This document shows, piece by piece, positions 35,694-44,203 of a stretch of 64,000 nucleotides of DNA. Origin of the DNA: Paraburkholderia hiiakae (lineage in GTDB: Bacteria > Pseudomonadota > Gammaproteobacteria > Burkholderiales > Burkholderiaceae); NCBI RefSeq assembly GCF_904848665.1, contig NZ_CAJHCQ010000011.1, forward strand, positions 1 through 64,000, in the 5' to 3' direction. The notes beneath the pieces were generated by a model. It did not search any database. It saw only the letters and a list, made by a program, of their open reading frames with translations, and had not been told where the DNA came from. Position numbers and translations under genes: made by a program. Within the stretch, counting starts at the first letter, position 1. Every line of letters starts with the position of its first letter.

Positions 35694-35875
35694 ATTGGCT
35701 CCTTTTCATGCTGGGCGAACGCCAGCGCCCCCGGTACGACGCGGGGCAGAGGCGAACGGCGGCCGCGGGCGCAAGCGCTCGCAAGGTTGTGCCAATGCGA
35801 ACGCGTGCGAAGCCCGCGTCGGCATGGCGCTACGGTTTGGGGTGCACGAAGGAAGACTGCTACGGCGCGCACCGT

Positions 35876-35934
35876 CTGCCTGCTGGCAGGACGGCGGCTC
35901 GGGAAAGGGAGCGGATGTCCTGCCGGTCAGGCAG
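35876..35934. other. Long imperfect hairpin upstream of the small ORFs
   Basis: CTGCCTG-CTGGCAGGAC (35876-35892) faces GTCCTGCC-GGTCAGGCAG (35917-35934), giving about 15 base pairs with a small internal loop and a 24-base apical loop. Read leftward it lies in the untranslated region before the leader ORF at 35693. It may be a structured RNA element; the class is not recognised. Confidence 0.35.
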
Positions 35935-36925
35935 CGAAACTATTCGAAGATCGACTACTGCTACTGTCCAAGGCATCAGCCCCATTGAGAAGACGGGCGA
36001 ATTCTAGTCTCGGTAAAAACGCGAAGTCAATCAAAATTGCTAAGCAGAGCAGAGATTCAATTCTGAAGGTTGGAGAAACGCGATTGAAAGGAACTGGAGT
36101 CTGCGGCGCTGTTGCCGGCAAGCCGCGCCTTATGCTTTTTTTACTTGCGTTTTTATCTGCGTGCCCAATACAATCCGCCCCGTCACAGCAAAGGAGTCCT
36201 CCGTGGACGCATGTTCCAGTAGTGGAAGTCCGATGCCGGCCAGCGCCGGCAGCACAACCGCGAGATAGTCGCCGCAGGTTCGCTCCTTCGCCGCTAACTC
36301 GCTTACGCCGGGTTAGCGCGCTTCGTTACCGACTGGTCTCGGTCGCCATTGCGACCAGTCTCTCAGCAGCACGCTCCCTCTGATCGATTGCCATTTGCAA
36401 ATTTGCAAGCTTGCTTGCAGGAATGGCTGCGCTTTCGCATTTCGTCCGCTTCTCGAAGCGGCCAACGCGGAGGGATGATGTTCGTCTTTCTCTTTCCTGT
36501 CTTTCAACTGCGCGCGTTGCGTGCTGGCTGCCGTCGCGCACGAATTCTGCTGGCCGCGGCGGCGCTCGCCTGCCTGCACGGCTTCGCTCCCGCGGCTGCG
36601 GTTCGCGCCACGCCCGCTAGCGCGCGCCGCCGTTCGCTACACCTCGCACGCCGCGCCGCGCATATGGCGGCACGCGGCGCGCTGCGCACCGTTCACGCGG
36701 GGCATCCGCTCACGCCCACGGGTTACGCGTTTCTCGGCGCGACCGTAGCGGCGGCCGCGCTGGTCTCGCTGCTGTGCGCGTGCGAGCCGGAGCGACCTTT
36801 ATGGCCGCGTTCGCGCTTCGCGTAGAAAACCTGCGCGCCGGACACCGTTTCATCAAGCTTCGCAGGCACGCTCTGCGTTGAACAGCGGACTCGTGTCCGC
36901 GATTTACTACAGCCCCACAAATACT
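35935..36925. other. Intergenic stretch, about 990 bases, no convincing gene
   Basis: No recognised protein in any frame. A plus-strand frame at 36478-36825 encodes a hydrophobic, Ala/Arg-rich peptide with no ribosome site or family resemblance, which I do not call. Two symmetric sites are visible: overlapping inverted repeats around GACTGGTC...GACCAGTC at 36330-36359, and TTTGCAAATTTGCAAGCTTG at 36394-36413 containing TTTGCAAA and GCAAGCTTGC palindromes. The latter may belong to the promoter region of the OprB porin gene. Confidence 0.45.
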
Positions 36926-38401
36926 ATGAAAAACACCCTCAAGAGCAGGCTGCTCGGTTCGGGCGGCCCCATCACGCTGAGCGCTGTCCTCTCACTGGGC
37001 ATCGTGCCTGCCGCCTTCGCGCAGACCAGCGGGGAAGGTTCGCCCGCTCAACCTGCCGCTTCGCCGGCTTCCTCATCCGGCACAGCGGATCAGCAACAAG
37101 CGAGTGCCGCCGATCAGAGCGCTGCTGCGCCCACGGGCCTTTGGGAACGTTCGAACCTCTTTGGCGATATGGGTGGTTTGCGGCCCTGGCTCGCGCAGTA
37201 TGGCTTGTCGTTCGGCCTGCAGGAAACCAGCGAGTATATGGGGAACGTGAGCGGCGGAACGAGTCGTGGGGGCGCCTATCAAGGGCTCACTGAGTTCAGC
37301 CTCGGCATGGATACACAAAAGGCGTTCGGATTGCCGGGCGGCATCTTCAACGTCTCCGGCTTTCAGATTCACGGCACGAGCCTGAGCGCGCGCAACCTGC
37401 AAACGCTGCAGAGCGCGAGCGGCATCGAGGCCGATGCCTCGACCCGCTTGTGGGAGCTGTGGTACCAGCAGACGCTGCCCGGCGGCAAGGTCGACGTGAA
37501 GGTCGGTCAACAAAGCCTCGACCAGGAGTTCATGATCAGCCAGTACGCGAATACGTTCATGAACGCGACGTTCGGCTGGTCGGTGCTGCCGTCTGTCGAT
37601 CTGCCGGGGGGCGGCCCCGCGTATCCGCTTTCATCGCTCGGCGTACGCGTGCGCGCCACGCCTACGGACGCGATCACCGTGCTTGGCGGCGTATTCGATG
37701 GCAACCCGGCGCCGGGCCAGGGCGATCCGCAAAAGCTCAACGCGAGCGGCACGAATTTCAACCTGGGCAACGGTGCACTGGTTATCGGCGAGATTCAGTA
37801 CGCAATCAATCAGCCGTCGACCAATGGTTCGGATACCAAATCAAATGGAATGCCTGGCACTTACAAGCTTGGCTTCTGGTACAACAGCAACCGTTTCTCC
37901 GATCCGGCAACGGGCCTGTCGGGCGTAGGCGGCCCGGTTAGCTATCGCGGCAACTACAGCATTTATGCCGTGGCGGACCAGATGGTGTGGCGGCCGAGCG
38001 CCGATAGTCCGCAGTCGGTGGGCGTGTTCGCGCGCGTGATGGGTGCGCCCGGCGACCGCAACCTCGTGAACCTCGGAGTCAACGCGGGCGTGACGCTCAA
38101 GGCGCCGTTCAAGGGACGCGACAACGACGTGGCAGGCCTGGCCGTGGGTTACGCGCACATCGGCTCGCATGCACAGGATTACGCGAGCGCCCAGGCAGCC
38201 TCGACGCCGGGCTACCCATCGCGCAGCGCCGAGACGGTTCTGGAAGCGACGTATCAGTACCAGATCGCGCCGTGGTGGCAATTGCAGGCGGACTTTCAGT
38301 ACTTCTTCCGGCCTGCCGGCGGCATTCCGGACCCGCAGAATCCGTCGCGACGCATTGGCGACGAGGCAGTGCTCGGCCTGCGTACGACGGTCGTTTTCTG
38401 A
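36926..38401 (+). CDS. OprB-type carbohydrate-selective porin
   Basis: 491 residues from the ATG at 36926 (start MKNTLKSRLLGSGGPITLSA, signal peptide ending near AAFA). A Pro/Ala/Ser/Gln-rich linker (about residues 35-75) precedes the barrel, which starts LWERSNLFGDMGGLRPWLAQYGLSF, the OprB family opening. Later segments KLGFWYNSNRFSD, FARVMGAPGDRNLVNLGVNAGV and the C-terminal GLRTTVVF ending in Phe agree. It is a 16-strand outer membrane barrel for sugars or related solutes. No sugar importer is directly adjacent; one starts at 41311. A strong hairpin follows. Confidence 0.9.
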   Translation: MKNTLKSRLLGSGGPITLSAVLSLGIVPAAFAQTSGEGSPAQPAASPASSSGTADQQQASAADQSAAAPTGLWERSNLFGDMGGLRPWLAQYGLSFGLQETSEYMGNVSGGTSRGGAYQGLTEFSLGMDTQKAFGLPGGIFNVSGFQIHGTSLSARNLQTLQSASGIEADASTRLWELWYQQTLPGGKVDVKVGQQSLDQEFMISQYANTFMNATFGWSVLPSVDLPGGGPAYPLSSLGVRVRATPTDAITVLGGVFDGNPAPGQGDPQKLNASGTNFNLGNGALVIGEIQYAINQPSTNGSDTKSNGMPGTYKLGFWYNSNRFSDPATGLSGVGGPVSYRGNYSIYAVADQMVWRPSADSPQSVGVFARVMGAPGDRNLVNLGVNAGVTLKAPFKGRDNDVAGLAVGYAHIGSHAQDYASAQAASTPGYPSRSAETVLEATYQYQIAPWWQLQADFQYFFRPAGGIPDPQNPSRRIGDEAVLGLRTTVVF

Positions 38402-38412
38402 TTGGAAAACGT

Positions 38413-38446
38413 CGCACCTGCCGCAGGATTCGCGGCGGCAGGTGCG
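38413..38446 (+). terminator. Hairpin after OprB porin gene
   Basis: Perfect 12-bp stem, arms CGCACCTGCCGC (38413-38424) and GCGGCAGGTGCG (38435-38446), ten-base loop, starting 12 bases after the porin stop. No T-tract, but strength and position favour a transcript end. Confidence 0.6.
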
Positions 38447-38603
38447 TGCAGGATGACGAAGTGCTGAGTTGCGTGCGTGAAGATGCGAACGAAAGACGAG
38501 GGAAGACCCCGATTGGTCGTACTTGTGATTGATCTAGACTCCAGGGGCGAGTGCTGCGCAGCTATTCGATGCGGCACCAGTTTCCAAACGCAGATTTCGT
38601 TCC

Positions 38604-39107
38604 ATGAAGCATCCGACCCAGGGATGGCTTTTGGGTGTCTTTCTTCTGGCGCTCGCCAGCGTCTCGGCGGCCGAGCCCGTCAAGGCGGCGCGCACCCAGA
38701 AGCCTGTCCAGAAGCACATCCAGAAGTACGCGAGGGGCCACGCCCCGAAACACGCCGTCGCGGCCGCGCCTGCGCCGGCGGCGCCAGCCGTCTCCCTCCC
38801 TGCAATTGCGAAGCGCTACGAATACCAGTCGCCGTTTGAAAGGCAGTACGCCGCGCAGCTGGCGAAAACCACCGCTGTAACGCCTGGCACTCCGGACGAC
38901 ACCGGCGGCACGCTCGATTCAGGGACCAACGGGGCGCGCACGCCCGGAGCCCAGGTCGATAGTAATGGGGTCCCGAACCAGGCGCTTCATCCGCAAACGC
39001 CGCCGCTCGTCACGGTTGGCGACTGGGATCTCTCCGCCGATGCGCACCTTCCGCTCACGCGCTCGCATGATACGGGTGCGGCTATCAGCGCCCGGCATGG
39101 GTTCTAG
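38604..39107 (+). CDS. Hypothetical exported protein, Ala/Pro-rich
   Basis: 167 residues with a signal peptide (MKHPTQGWLLGVFLLALASV, cleavage near SAAEP). A Lys/Gln-rich stretch and an Ala/Pro linker (about 50-65) lead to IAKRYEYQSPFERQYAAQL and a Gly/Thr/Asp-rich tail. No domain recognised; probably a small periplasmic or secreted protein. It is on the plus strand 200 bases after the porin and ends just before a hairpin at 39133-39149 (TTACCGC/GCGGTAA). Confidence 0.55.
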   Translation: MKHPTQGWLLGVFLLALASVSAAEPVKAARTQKPVQKHIQKYARGHAPKHAVAAAPAPAAPAVSLPAIAKRYEYQSPFERQYAAQLAKTTAVTPGTPDDTGGTLDSGTNGARTPGAQVDSNGVPNQALHPQTPPLVTVGDWDLSADAHLPLTRSHDTGAAISARHGF

Positions 39108-39132
39108 AAAAATCCCCCCGCCACCCACTTCC

Positions 39133-39149
39133 TTACCGCCGAGCGGTAA
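39133..39149. terminator. Small hairpin between two hypothetical exported genes
   Basis: TTACCGC (39133-39139) and GCGGTAA (39143-39149), loop CGA, extended by a competing CCTTACCG/CGGTAAGG pairing that reaches 39157. It sits 26 bases after the stop of the upstream gene. No T-tract. Confidence 0.35.
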
Positions 39150-39260
39150 TCGGTAAGGCATTGCCGTTGTCACGCGTTGCTCCCGGGAATGCGAATGAGG
39201 CGAGCCAGTAAGCTGACAAGCTCACATCTCGCAAAAGAATCCTCCCCGGACTCACGCCTT

Positions 39261-39458
39261 ATGTCACAACGACGCCCAACCTGTTCGCGCATCCTGGGTC
39301 AACTCCTGCTCCCGGTGCTGCTCAGCTCGACGCTGATGCTGCAGGGCTGCGCCACGACCGCGGAAAATCTTGCCCTGGGTTTTGGTCTCGGCTCGGTCGG
39401 TACCGTCTCCGCGCTGGGCTGCCTGCTCGCCTGCCAGATGAACGACGCGCGCTGGTAA
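39261..39458 (+). CDS. Small putative lipoprotein
   Basis: 65 residues from the ATG at 39261 (start MSQRRPTCSRILGQLLLPVL). The hydrophobic signal segment ends in the lipobox LQGCATT, so the Cys should be lipidated and the mature form is only about 37 residues, with Gly-rich hydrophobic ALGFGLGSVGTVSALGCLLA. An in-frame ATG at 39177 is less likely as it would put an extra polar stretch before the signal. Function unknown. It converges with the Gln/Tyr-rich gene, stops only eight bases apart. Confidence 0.6.
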   Translation: MSQRRPTCSRILGQLLLPVLLSSTLMLQGCATTAENLALGFGLGSVGTVSALGCLLACQMNDARW

Positions 39459-39465
39459 CCGGCGC

Positions 39466-40497
39466 TCAGTAGTACATCCACCGCCCGTACTGCGGCGACC
39501 AGTACACCCAGCGTGCCGGCGGTTGCTGGTACTGCGCACCCCAAGGTGCGGGCGGCGGGTAGTACGCGGGCCGGGGCTGCGCGTACGTGGGCTGCTGCTG
39601 CGGGTATTGCTGCTGGGCGTACTGCTGCTGGGCGTATTGCTGCGCGTACACCGGTTGCTGCTGTTGCGCATAAGCGGGCGGCTGAGCGTAGGCCGGCCGC
39701 TGCTGGGCATACGCAGGCGGCTGCTGGGCATAACCGTACGGCTGAGGCGGCGGCGCGTATTGTTGGGCCTGCTGCTGGGCCGGTGGCGGGACCCGTGGTT
39801 GCGGCGGCTGGGAGTAGGGTTGGGCGTAACCCTGGCCTTGCGTCGAGTAGATCTGCGCGGAGCGCGGCGGCTCCGACTCGTCGACGGCTTCGTCGTTCGC
39901 CAGCGATTCCGGCGGCGCAACCTCGTCCTGCGCGGGCGGCGTTGTCGCAACAGCGCGGTGGTTCGCGCTTGCCTGCGCATAGGCGCGGGGCTGCGATTGC
40001 CGCTCAGCAGGGGCGGGCGCCGCGTTGGCATTGGCGACGTTCGCGCGCGCGTTCGTCTGCGCGGGAGCCGCCGCTTCGGCCGGCGCCGCGGCGGTGGAGT
40101 CCTGCACGTCTTGCGCCGCTTGCGCTTCCTGCGTCCCTTGCGCGCTCTGTCCGCCTTGTTCATCCCCGAGCGGCTTGACCACGACCGGCACGGTCATCAC
40201 CGTCGAGACCTCGCCCGCGTCGTTATATGTGTGCTTGATGTCGAGGATCGGCTTCTGGGCTGCCACGCCGGCGGCCTTCTTCGCGGGCGCTGTAGCCGGC
40301 GCCGCGGCAGGCGCAGGTGCCCCCGTTTGCGCCATCTCCTCTTTGGCTGCCTTGTAGCCCCGGTCATAGGCCGCCTGGACTTCGCGGTCCTGCGCCGCGG
40401 TCTCTTCTTCCTTGCTATAGGCGTGGGACGCTGCCGATATTGCGCAGCCCACTGCAAGCAATGCGATGGCTGTCGCGTGCCTTGCGGTTGTGTCCAT
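39466..40497 (-). CDS. Exported Pro/Gln/Tyr-rich low-complexity protein
   Basis: 343 residues from the ATG at 40497 (start MDTTARHATAIALLAVGCAI, a signal peptide ending near SHAYS). Residues about 28-55 are a charged helix (KEEETAAQDREVQAAYDRGY), followed by an Ala/Pro linker, a short conserved-looking segment KPILDIKHTYNDAGEVSTVM, more linker, then a C-terminal third dominated by repeats of AQQ, QYAQQ and AYAQPP, ending in RWVYWSPQYGRWMYY. The composition suggests a disordered cell-surface or matrix-associated protein. No family recognised beyond this. Confidence 0.6.
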   Translation of the reverse strand: MDTTARHATAIALLAVGCAISAASHAYSKEEETAAQDREVQAAYDRGYKAAKEEMAQTGAPAPAAAPATAPAKKAAGVAAQKPILDIKHTYNDAGEVSTVMTVPVVVKPLGDEQGGQSAQGTQEAQAAQDVQDSTAAAPAEAAAPAQTNARANVANANAAPAPAERQSQPRAYAQASANHRAVATTPPAQDEVAPPESLANDEAVDESEPPRSAQIYSTQGQGYAQPYSQPPQPRVPPPAQQQAQQYAPPPQPYGYAQQPPAYAQQRPAYAQPPAYAQQQQPVYAQQYAQQQYAQQQYPQQQPTYAQPRPAYYPPPAPWGAQYQQPPARWVYWSPQYGRWMYY

Positions 40498-40600
40498 GGC
40501 GGGACCTTTAATTCTGTTATCCGATGATCTCATCGTACTACGCGGCTGATGACATTCAAGCGGCGGGAAACCCCTTGGGTATGCAGCCGAACGCAAGCGC

Positions 40601-40820
40601 TCAACCCGGCGACGCTTGCGCCGGCAACCGCTGCCGGAACGCGGCGAGGCGTGTGCTTTCGGGCACGACGCGCCTGCCGTCGGCCGCCGCCGAAATGGCG
40701 AGCGCCGCGCGATCGAACGAGGGACGCGGGCGGCCCGTCATCGGCAGGCTGTTCGCGGCGAACCCGTCGCGCCAGGTCACACGGCTCAACGGGCTGTCGA
40801 TCGAACGGCAACTTGTATTC
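40601..40820 (-). pseudogene. LysR-family regulator remnant (C-terminal effector domain)
   Basis: The minus-strand frame ending at 40601 encodes VTWRDGFAANSLPMTGRPRP and SFDRAALAISAAADGRRVV followed by ESTRLA. This closely follows the C-terminal effector-domain pattern of GcvA-like LysR regulators (TWRDWFAAAGLP..., SFDRSALAIAAAADGLGVALES). No helix-turn-helix or first effector half is found upstream, so it is a fragment of about 60-70 codons, and the last residues (AFRQRLPAQASPG) diverge. A degraded gene is the simplest reading. Confidence 0.6.
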
Positions 40821-41310
40821 ATACGGTGACGATGGCCGTAAAGGCCGCTCTTGCCGGCGTCGTGCGCGCGGTCGATCCCGAACAACGGACGAGGTTCGGA
40901 TTGAGTAACAGAATGCGCGCAGCAGGCATCTGATTCGTAGCCGCGGTGCGGACAGATCAAAGCGGATTCGAGTCCTTATCCAATTGAGCGCTGGCCGATG
41001 CGATTTTCGTGGCGCGAAGTTTTGCTGCATTGCGTAAACGGCGCAAATAGCGGTTCGATCGGCGTCGGCAATTCGTCATCAATAACCGGTGCTTCGATCC
41101 CTTACGTTTCGTATTCAGGTGCCCAGGACTAGTGGTTTCCCGATGTAATAAGCGGTATCGTCAGGCGATTCTTGAACTAGACTTTAAGTCTTGCTGAATT
41201 CCAGAGACTTTCCAATGTAAGTTGATGCGGCGATCGATAAGCAAAGGGGAAAGTTTTATGGCTATCGTCGTACACAACATCACTGTGGGCCATGCGAGCC
41301 GGAGCGTAGC
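40821..41310. other. Intergenic stretch before the sugar-type importer
   Basis: About 490 bases without a recognisable gene. It must hold the importer promoter. At 41203-41216 the sequence CCAGAGACTTTCCA weakly resembles part of the repeated element found at 49070 and 55300 (GAGAGTCTTTCCA), but the match is too short to be sure. Confidence 0.4.
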
Positions 41311-42132
41311 GTGACGGCGAGCGATGCCGCGCCCGCTACGAGCGCCTGGCGGCATATCGTGCGCGCCCAGGGCATCAGCCTGTCCTACGGCAAGATACGC
41401 GCGCTTTCCAGCATCGACCTCGCCATTGGGCGAAACGAGATCGTCGGTCTGATCGGCGATAACGGCGCGGGTAAATCAACGCTCATCAAGGTGCTGACCG
41501 GTGTCGTGCGGCCGAGCACGGGCAAGCTGTTCATCCGGGACAAAGAGGTCGACTGGAGGCGCTTTTCCGTGCGCGAGGCGCACCGATTACGCTTCGAGAC
41601 GGTCTATCAGGAGAAATCGCTAGGAGAGAAGCAGCCGCTGTGGCGCAATTTCTTTGTTGGCCGGCAAATCACCAACCGATTCGGTTTTATCAATGTTGCC
41701 GAAGAACGCCGCATTGCCAACGATATTTTGAAGCATCAGCTCGGTTTCCGCGGCGAGGGAATCGACGCGGATTCATTGATTGCGAAACTCTCCGGTGGCG
41801 AGCGTCAGGGTGTCGCGATCGGACGGGCGATGTATTTCGAAAGCGATCTGATCGTTCTCGATGAACCAACGGTGGCGCTTGCCATCAGCGAGGTGCGCAA
41901 GGTTCTCGACTTTGTGCGATCGATCAAGGAGTCCGGTCGCGCCTGCATCTACATCGAACATAACCTTGCCCACGTGCACGAGCTTGCCGATCGACTGGTC
42001 GTGCTCGATCGTGGCCGGATCGTCGCGGATATCAAGTCAGGTGAGATGAGCCTGGAAGAACTCACGCGGTATTTGATTTCGCTGCAGCAGAGCGGACACG
42101 GGCCGGCGCCGGTTGCGGGGACAAGGACGTGA
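41311..42132 (+). CDS. Sugar-type ABC importer ATP-binding protein (single domain)
   Basis: 273 residues from a GTG at 41311 with GGAG seven bases upstream. Walker A GLIGDNGAGKSTLIKVLTGV, signature LSGGERQGVAIGRAM, Walker B DLIVLDEPTVALAISEV and switch His YIEHNLAHVHELAD place it in the carbohydrate uptake CUT2 group. It has one ATPase domain, unlike the duplicated RbsA form, as in FrcA. It overlaps the permease start (GTGA at 42129). With the next two genes it makes a full importer that opens the catabolic island. Confidence 0.9.
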   Translation: MTASDAAPATSAWRHIVRAQGISLSYGKIRALSSIDLAIGRNEIVGLIGDNGAGKSTLIKVLTGVVRPSTGKLFIRDKEVDWRRFSVREAHRLRFETVYQEKSLGEKQPLWRNFFVGRQITNRFGFINVAEERRIANDILKHQLGFRGEGIDADSLIAKLSGGERQGVAIGRAMYFESDLIVLDEPTVALAISEVRKVLDFVRSIKESGRACIYIEHNLAHVHELADRLVVLDRGRIVADIKSGEMSLEELTRYLISLQQSGHGPAPVAGTRT

Positions 42133-43169
42133 GTGATCCGATAAAAGAAAAACGGCCGGCGCGATTCGTGTGTTTTCGCCTGCCGGATTTTGCTCGCATG
42201 GAGGGATTGCCGAGCCTGGTCGTGTTTGCGTTGGTGGTCGGCCTGTTCATGGCAACCGCACCGCGCGTCTTTTTAGGCTGGCCAATCTATTTCTCCTTCC
42301 TGACCACCGTGCCGCCGCTGGCGGTATTGGCGATCGGGCTGACGCTGGTGATTGCGGCGGGCGAGATCGATCTGTCTTTCCCCTCGGTAATGGCATTTTC
42401 GGGCTTTCTGTTCGCCTGGTGCGTGAACACCACCGGATCAGCCTGGCTCGCCATTATTGCGGCGTTGGCTGGCGGCGCGCTGGTCGGCGTGGTGAACGGG
42501 GTGTTGGTCGCGGTGGTCGGTGTGCCGTCAATCATCGTGACAATTGGCACGCAGTTCCTCTGGGCGGGTGTTGCCTCGATCCTTTCCGGCGGGCTCTCCA
42601 ATGCGCTACAGCAACTCGCCAGCGGTTCAGCCTATGCAGTATTCGCGGGCACATTGTTCGGTGTGCTACCGATGCAAGCGCTCTGGGCGCTCGGGCTCGC
42701 AATATTCATGTGGTTCATCCTGAATCGCCACCGTTTTGGCGAGCACGTGCTGTTCATCGGAGACAACCGCAACGTGGCGAAGGTCGTCGGCATCAATGTA
42801 CTGCGTGAGACGGTGAAGTTGTTCACGCTGATGGGTGTGCTGGCCGGTTTCGCCACAGTCTTGCTCACGCTCGAGAATCTGAACTATTTCTCGACCCAGG
42901 GGCAAGGCTACCTGCTGCCGGCGCTGGCCGGTGTGTTCATCGGCGGAACGTCGGTGTTCGGAGGCACGGCAACGATCGTGGGTACTTTCTTCGGCACTTT
43001 CGTGATTGGCATGCTGGAGGCCGGAATCGTTGCGACCGGTATCGCCGGCTTCTGGGTGCAGGCGATCGAAGGGGTGGTGTTCATCGTTGCAGTGATCCTG
43101 CATCTGTTGGTTGAGAATCCCGCCAGGCTACGCGTGTTGCGCGAAAAATTCAGGCTTGGGCGGCGATAA
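42129..43169 (+). CDS. Sugar-type ABC importer permease (RbsC-like)
   Basis: 346 residues starting GTG at 42129. About eight to ten helices with the CUT2 permease landmarks LAIGLTLVIAAGEIDLSFPS, PSIIVTIGTQFLWAGVASIL, GDNRNVAKVVGINVLRETVK and PALAGVFIGGTSVFGGTATI. Inner-membrane channel of the importer. Confidence 0.92.
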   Translation: MSDPIKEKRPARFVCFRLPDFARMEGLPSLVVFALVVGLFMATAPRVFLGWPIYFSFLTTVPPLAVLAIGLTLVIAAGEIDLSFPSVMAFSGFLFAWCVNTTGSAWLAIIAALAGGALVGVVNGVLVAVVGVPSIIVTIGTQFLWAGVASILSGGLSNALQQLASGSAYAVFAGTLFGVLPMQALWALGLAIFMWFILNRHRFGEHVLFIGDNRNVAKVVGINVLRETVKLFTLMGVLAGFATVLLTLENLNYFSTQGQGYLLPALAGVFIGGTSVFGGTATIVGTFFGTFVIGMLEAGIVATGIAGFWVQAIEGVVFIVAVILHLLVENPARLRVLREKFRLGRR

Positions 43170-43198
43170 AGCCGTTAAATCAGGAGATAGGAGCAGAA

Positions 43199-44203
43199 AT
43201 GATCAAGATCATGACGGGAATCCTCCTGGGGGCGAGCGTGCTTGCGTTCGGCCTCGCGCCGACTGCCGGTGCCACTGAGCCGACCACGACGGGGCAGCTT
43301 GGCGCCGGTATGACGATGTATATGCAGATGGGCGGAAACCCCGGCGACGGCGCGACGCTACCGCGTCAGACCGGGGCTGCGGACGCGGGCCATGCCTTCG
43401 GCATCAAGGTGATCGAACAGTTCTCGGCCTGGAGCCCGGAGACGATGCTTGCGCAGTTTCGCCAGGCGATGGCGGCGCATCCCACATGTATTGGCATCAT
43501 GGGCCATCCGGGCGATCCAGCCTTCGCACCCCTGATCAAGCAGGCGGCAGACCAGGGCATTATCGTTACGGTCGGCAATACGCCGCTACCCGACAACCAG
43601 AAGCTCTACGACGCGAAAGGCTTCGGCTACGCCGGCGTAGAACTCTACGTAGGCGGGCAGATTACCGCTCAAGCGATGCTCAACGCTGGGCTCAAGAAGG
43701 GTGACGAGGCGCTCGAATACGGCGTCTTCAACGAAAGTGTGCGCAGCCAGTCTGACCGTGGCCTTACAGAGACGCTGGAAAAGGCCGGCGTGAAGGTAAC
43801 CCGGCTCAATATCTCACCTCAGGTGGATGCCGACTCATCGCTCGCCGTGCCGATCCTGGTCGCCTTTATCCAGGCGCACCCTGATCTGAAGGCGATTGGC
43901 ACTCAGCACGGCGGCGTGACCGGGTTCATTCCGCAGGCGCTTCAGCAGGCCGGCAAGAAGCCGGGGCAAATCATCGTGGGTGGCATCGATCTGGCGCCCG
44001 CCACGATTGCCGGGCTGCAGAGCAAATACCTCACCGCGACGCTCGACCAACAACTGTATCTGCAGGGCTTCCTGCCGGTCACGCAGTGCGTGCTCTCGGC
44101 TGCTTATCATTTCGCCGGACTGACCATCAACACCGGCGCAGGTGTCCAGACACCCGCGACGATCGACTCGCTCATTCCGCTGATCAAGCGCGGGATCCGC
44201 TGA
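43199..44203 (+). CDS. Sugar-type ABC periplasmic binding protein
   Basis: 334 residues; GGAG six bases before the ATG at 43199. The signal peptide ends near PTAGA. The two-lobed periplasmic binding fold type I is shown by QAMAAHPTCIGIMGHPGDPA, IKQAADQGIIVTVGNTPLPD, TLEKAGVKVTRLNISPQVDA and LKAIGTQHGGVTGFIPQALQ. Usual ligands are pentoses, hexoses, inositols or rhizopine-like compounds; CUT2-type systems also carry non-sugar ligands. The genes downstream point to an aromatic or furanic ligand rather than a plain sugar, but that is inference. Confidence 0.9.
   Translation: MIKIMTGILLGASVLAFGLAPTAGATEPTTTGQLGAGMTMYMQMGGNPGDGATLPRQTGAADAGHAFGIKVIEQFSAWSPETMLAQFRQAMAAHPTCIGIMGHPGDPAFAPLIKQAADQGIIVTVGNTPLPDNQKLYDAKGFGYAGVELYVGGQITAQAMLNAGLKKGDEALEYGVFNESVRSQSDRGLTETLEKAGVKVTRLNISPQVDADSSLAVPILVAFIQAHPDLKAIGTQHGGVTGFIPQALQQAGKKPGQIIVGGIDLAPATIAGLQSKYLTATLDQQLYLQGFLPVTQCVLSAAYHFAGLTINTGAGVQTPATIDSLIPLIKRGIR

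Noticed and set aside
36349..36825. 158-codon open frame with hydrophobic stretches
   Set aside because: Ala/Arg-rich, no ribosome binding site, no similarity to known proteins; kept only as a remark in the intergenic entry.
39523..40527. Open frame rich in Arg/Leu opposite the Gln/Tyr-rich gene
   Set aside because: The sense-strand protein has a signal peptide and repeats; the antisense product is low complexity with no ribosome site.
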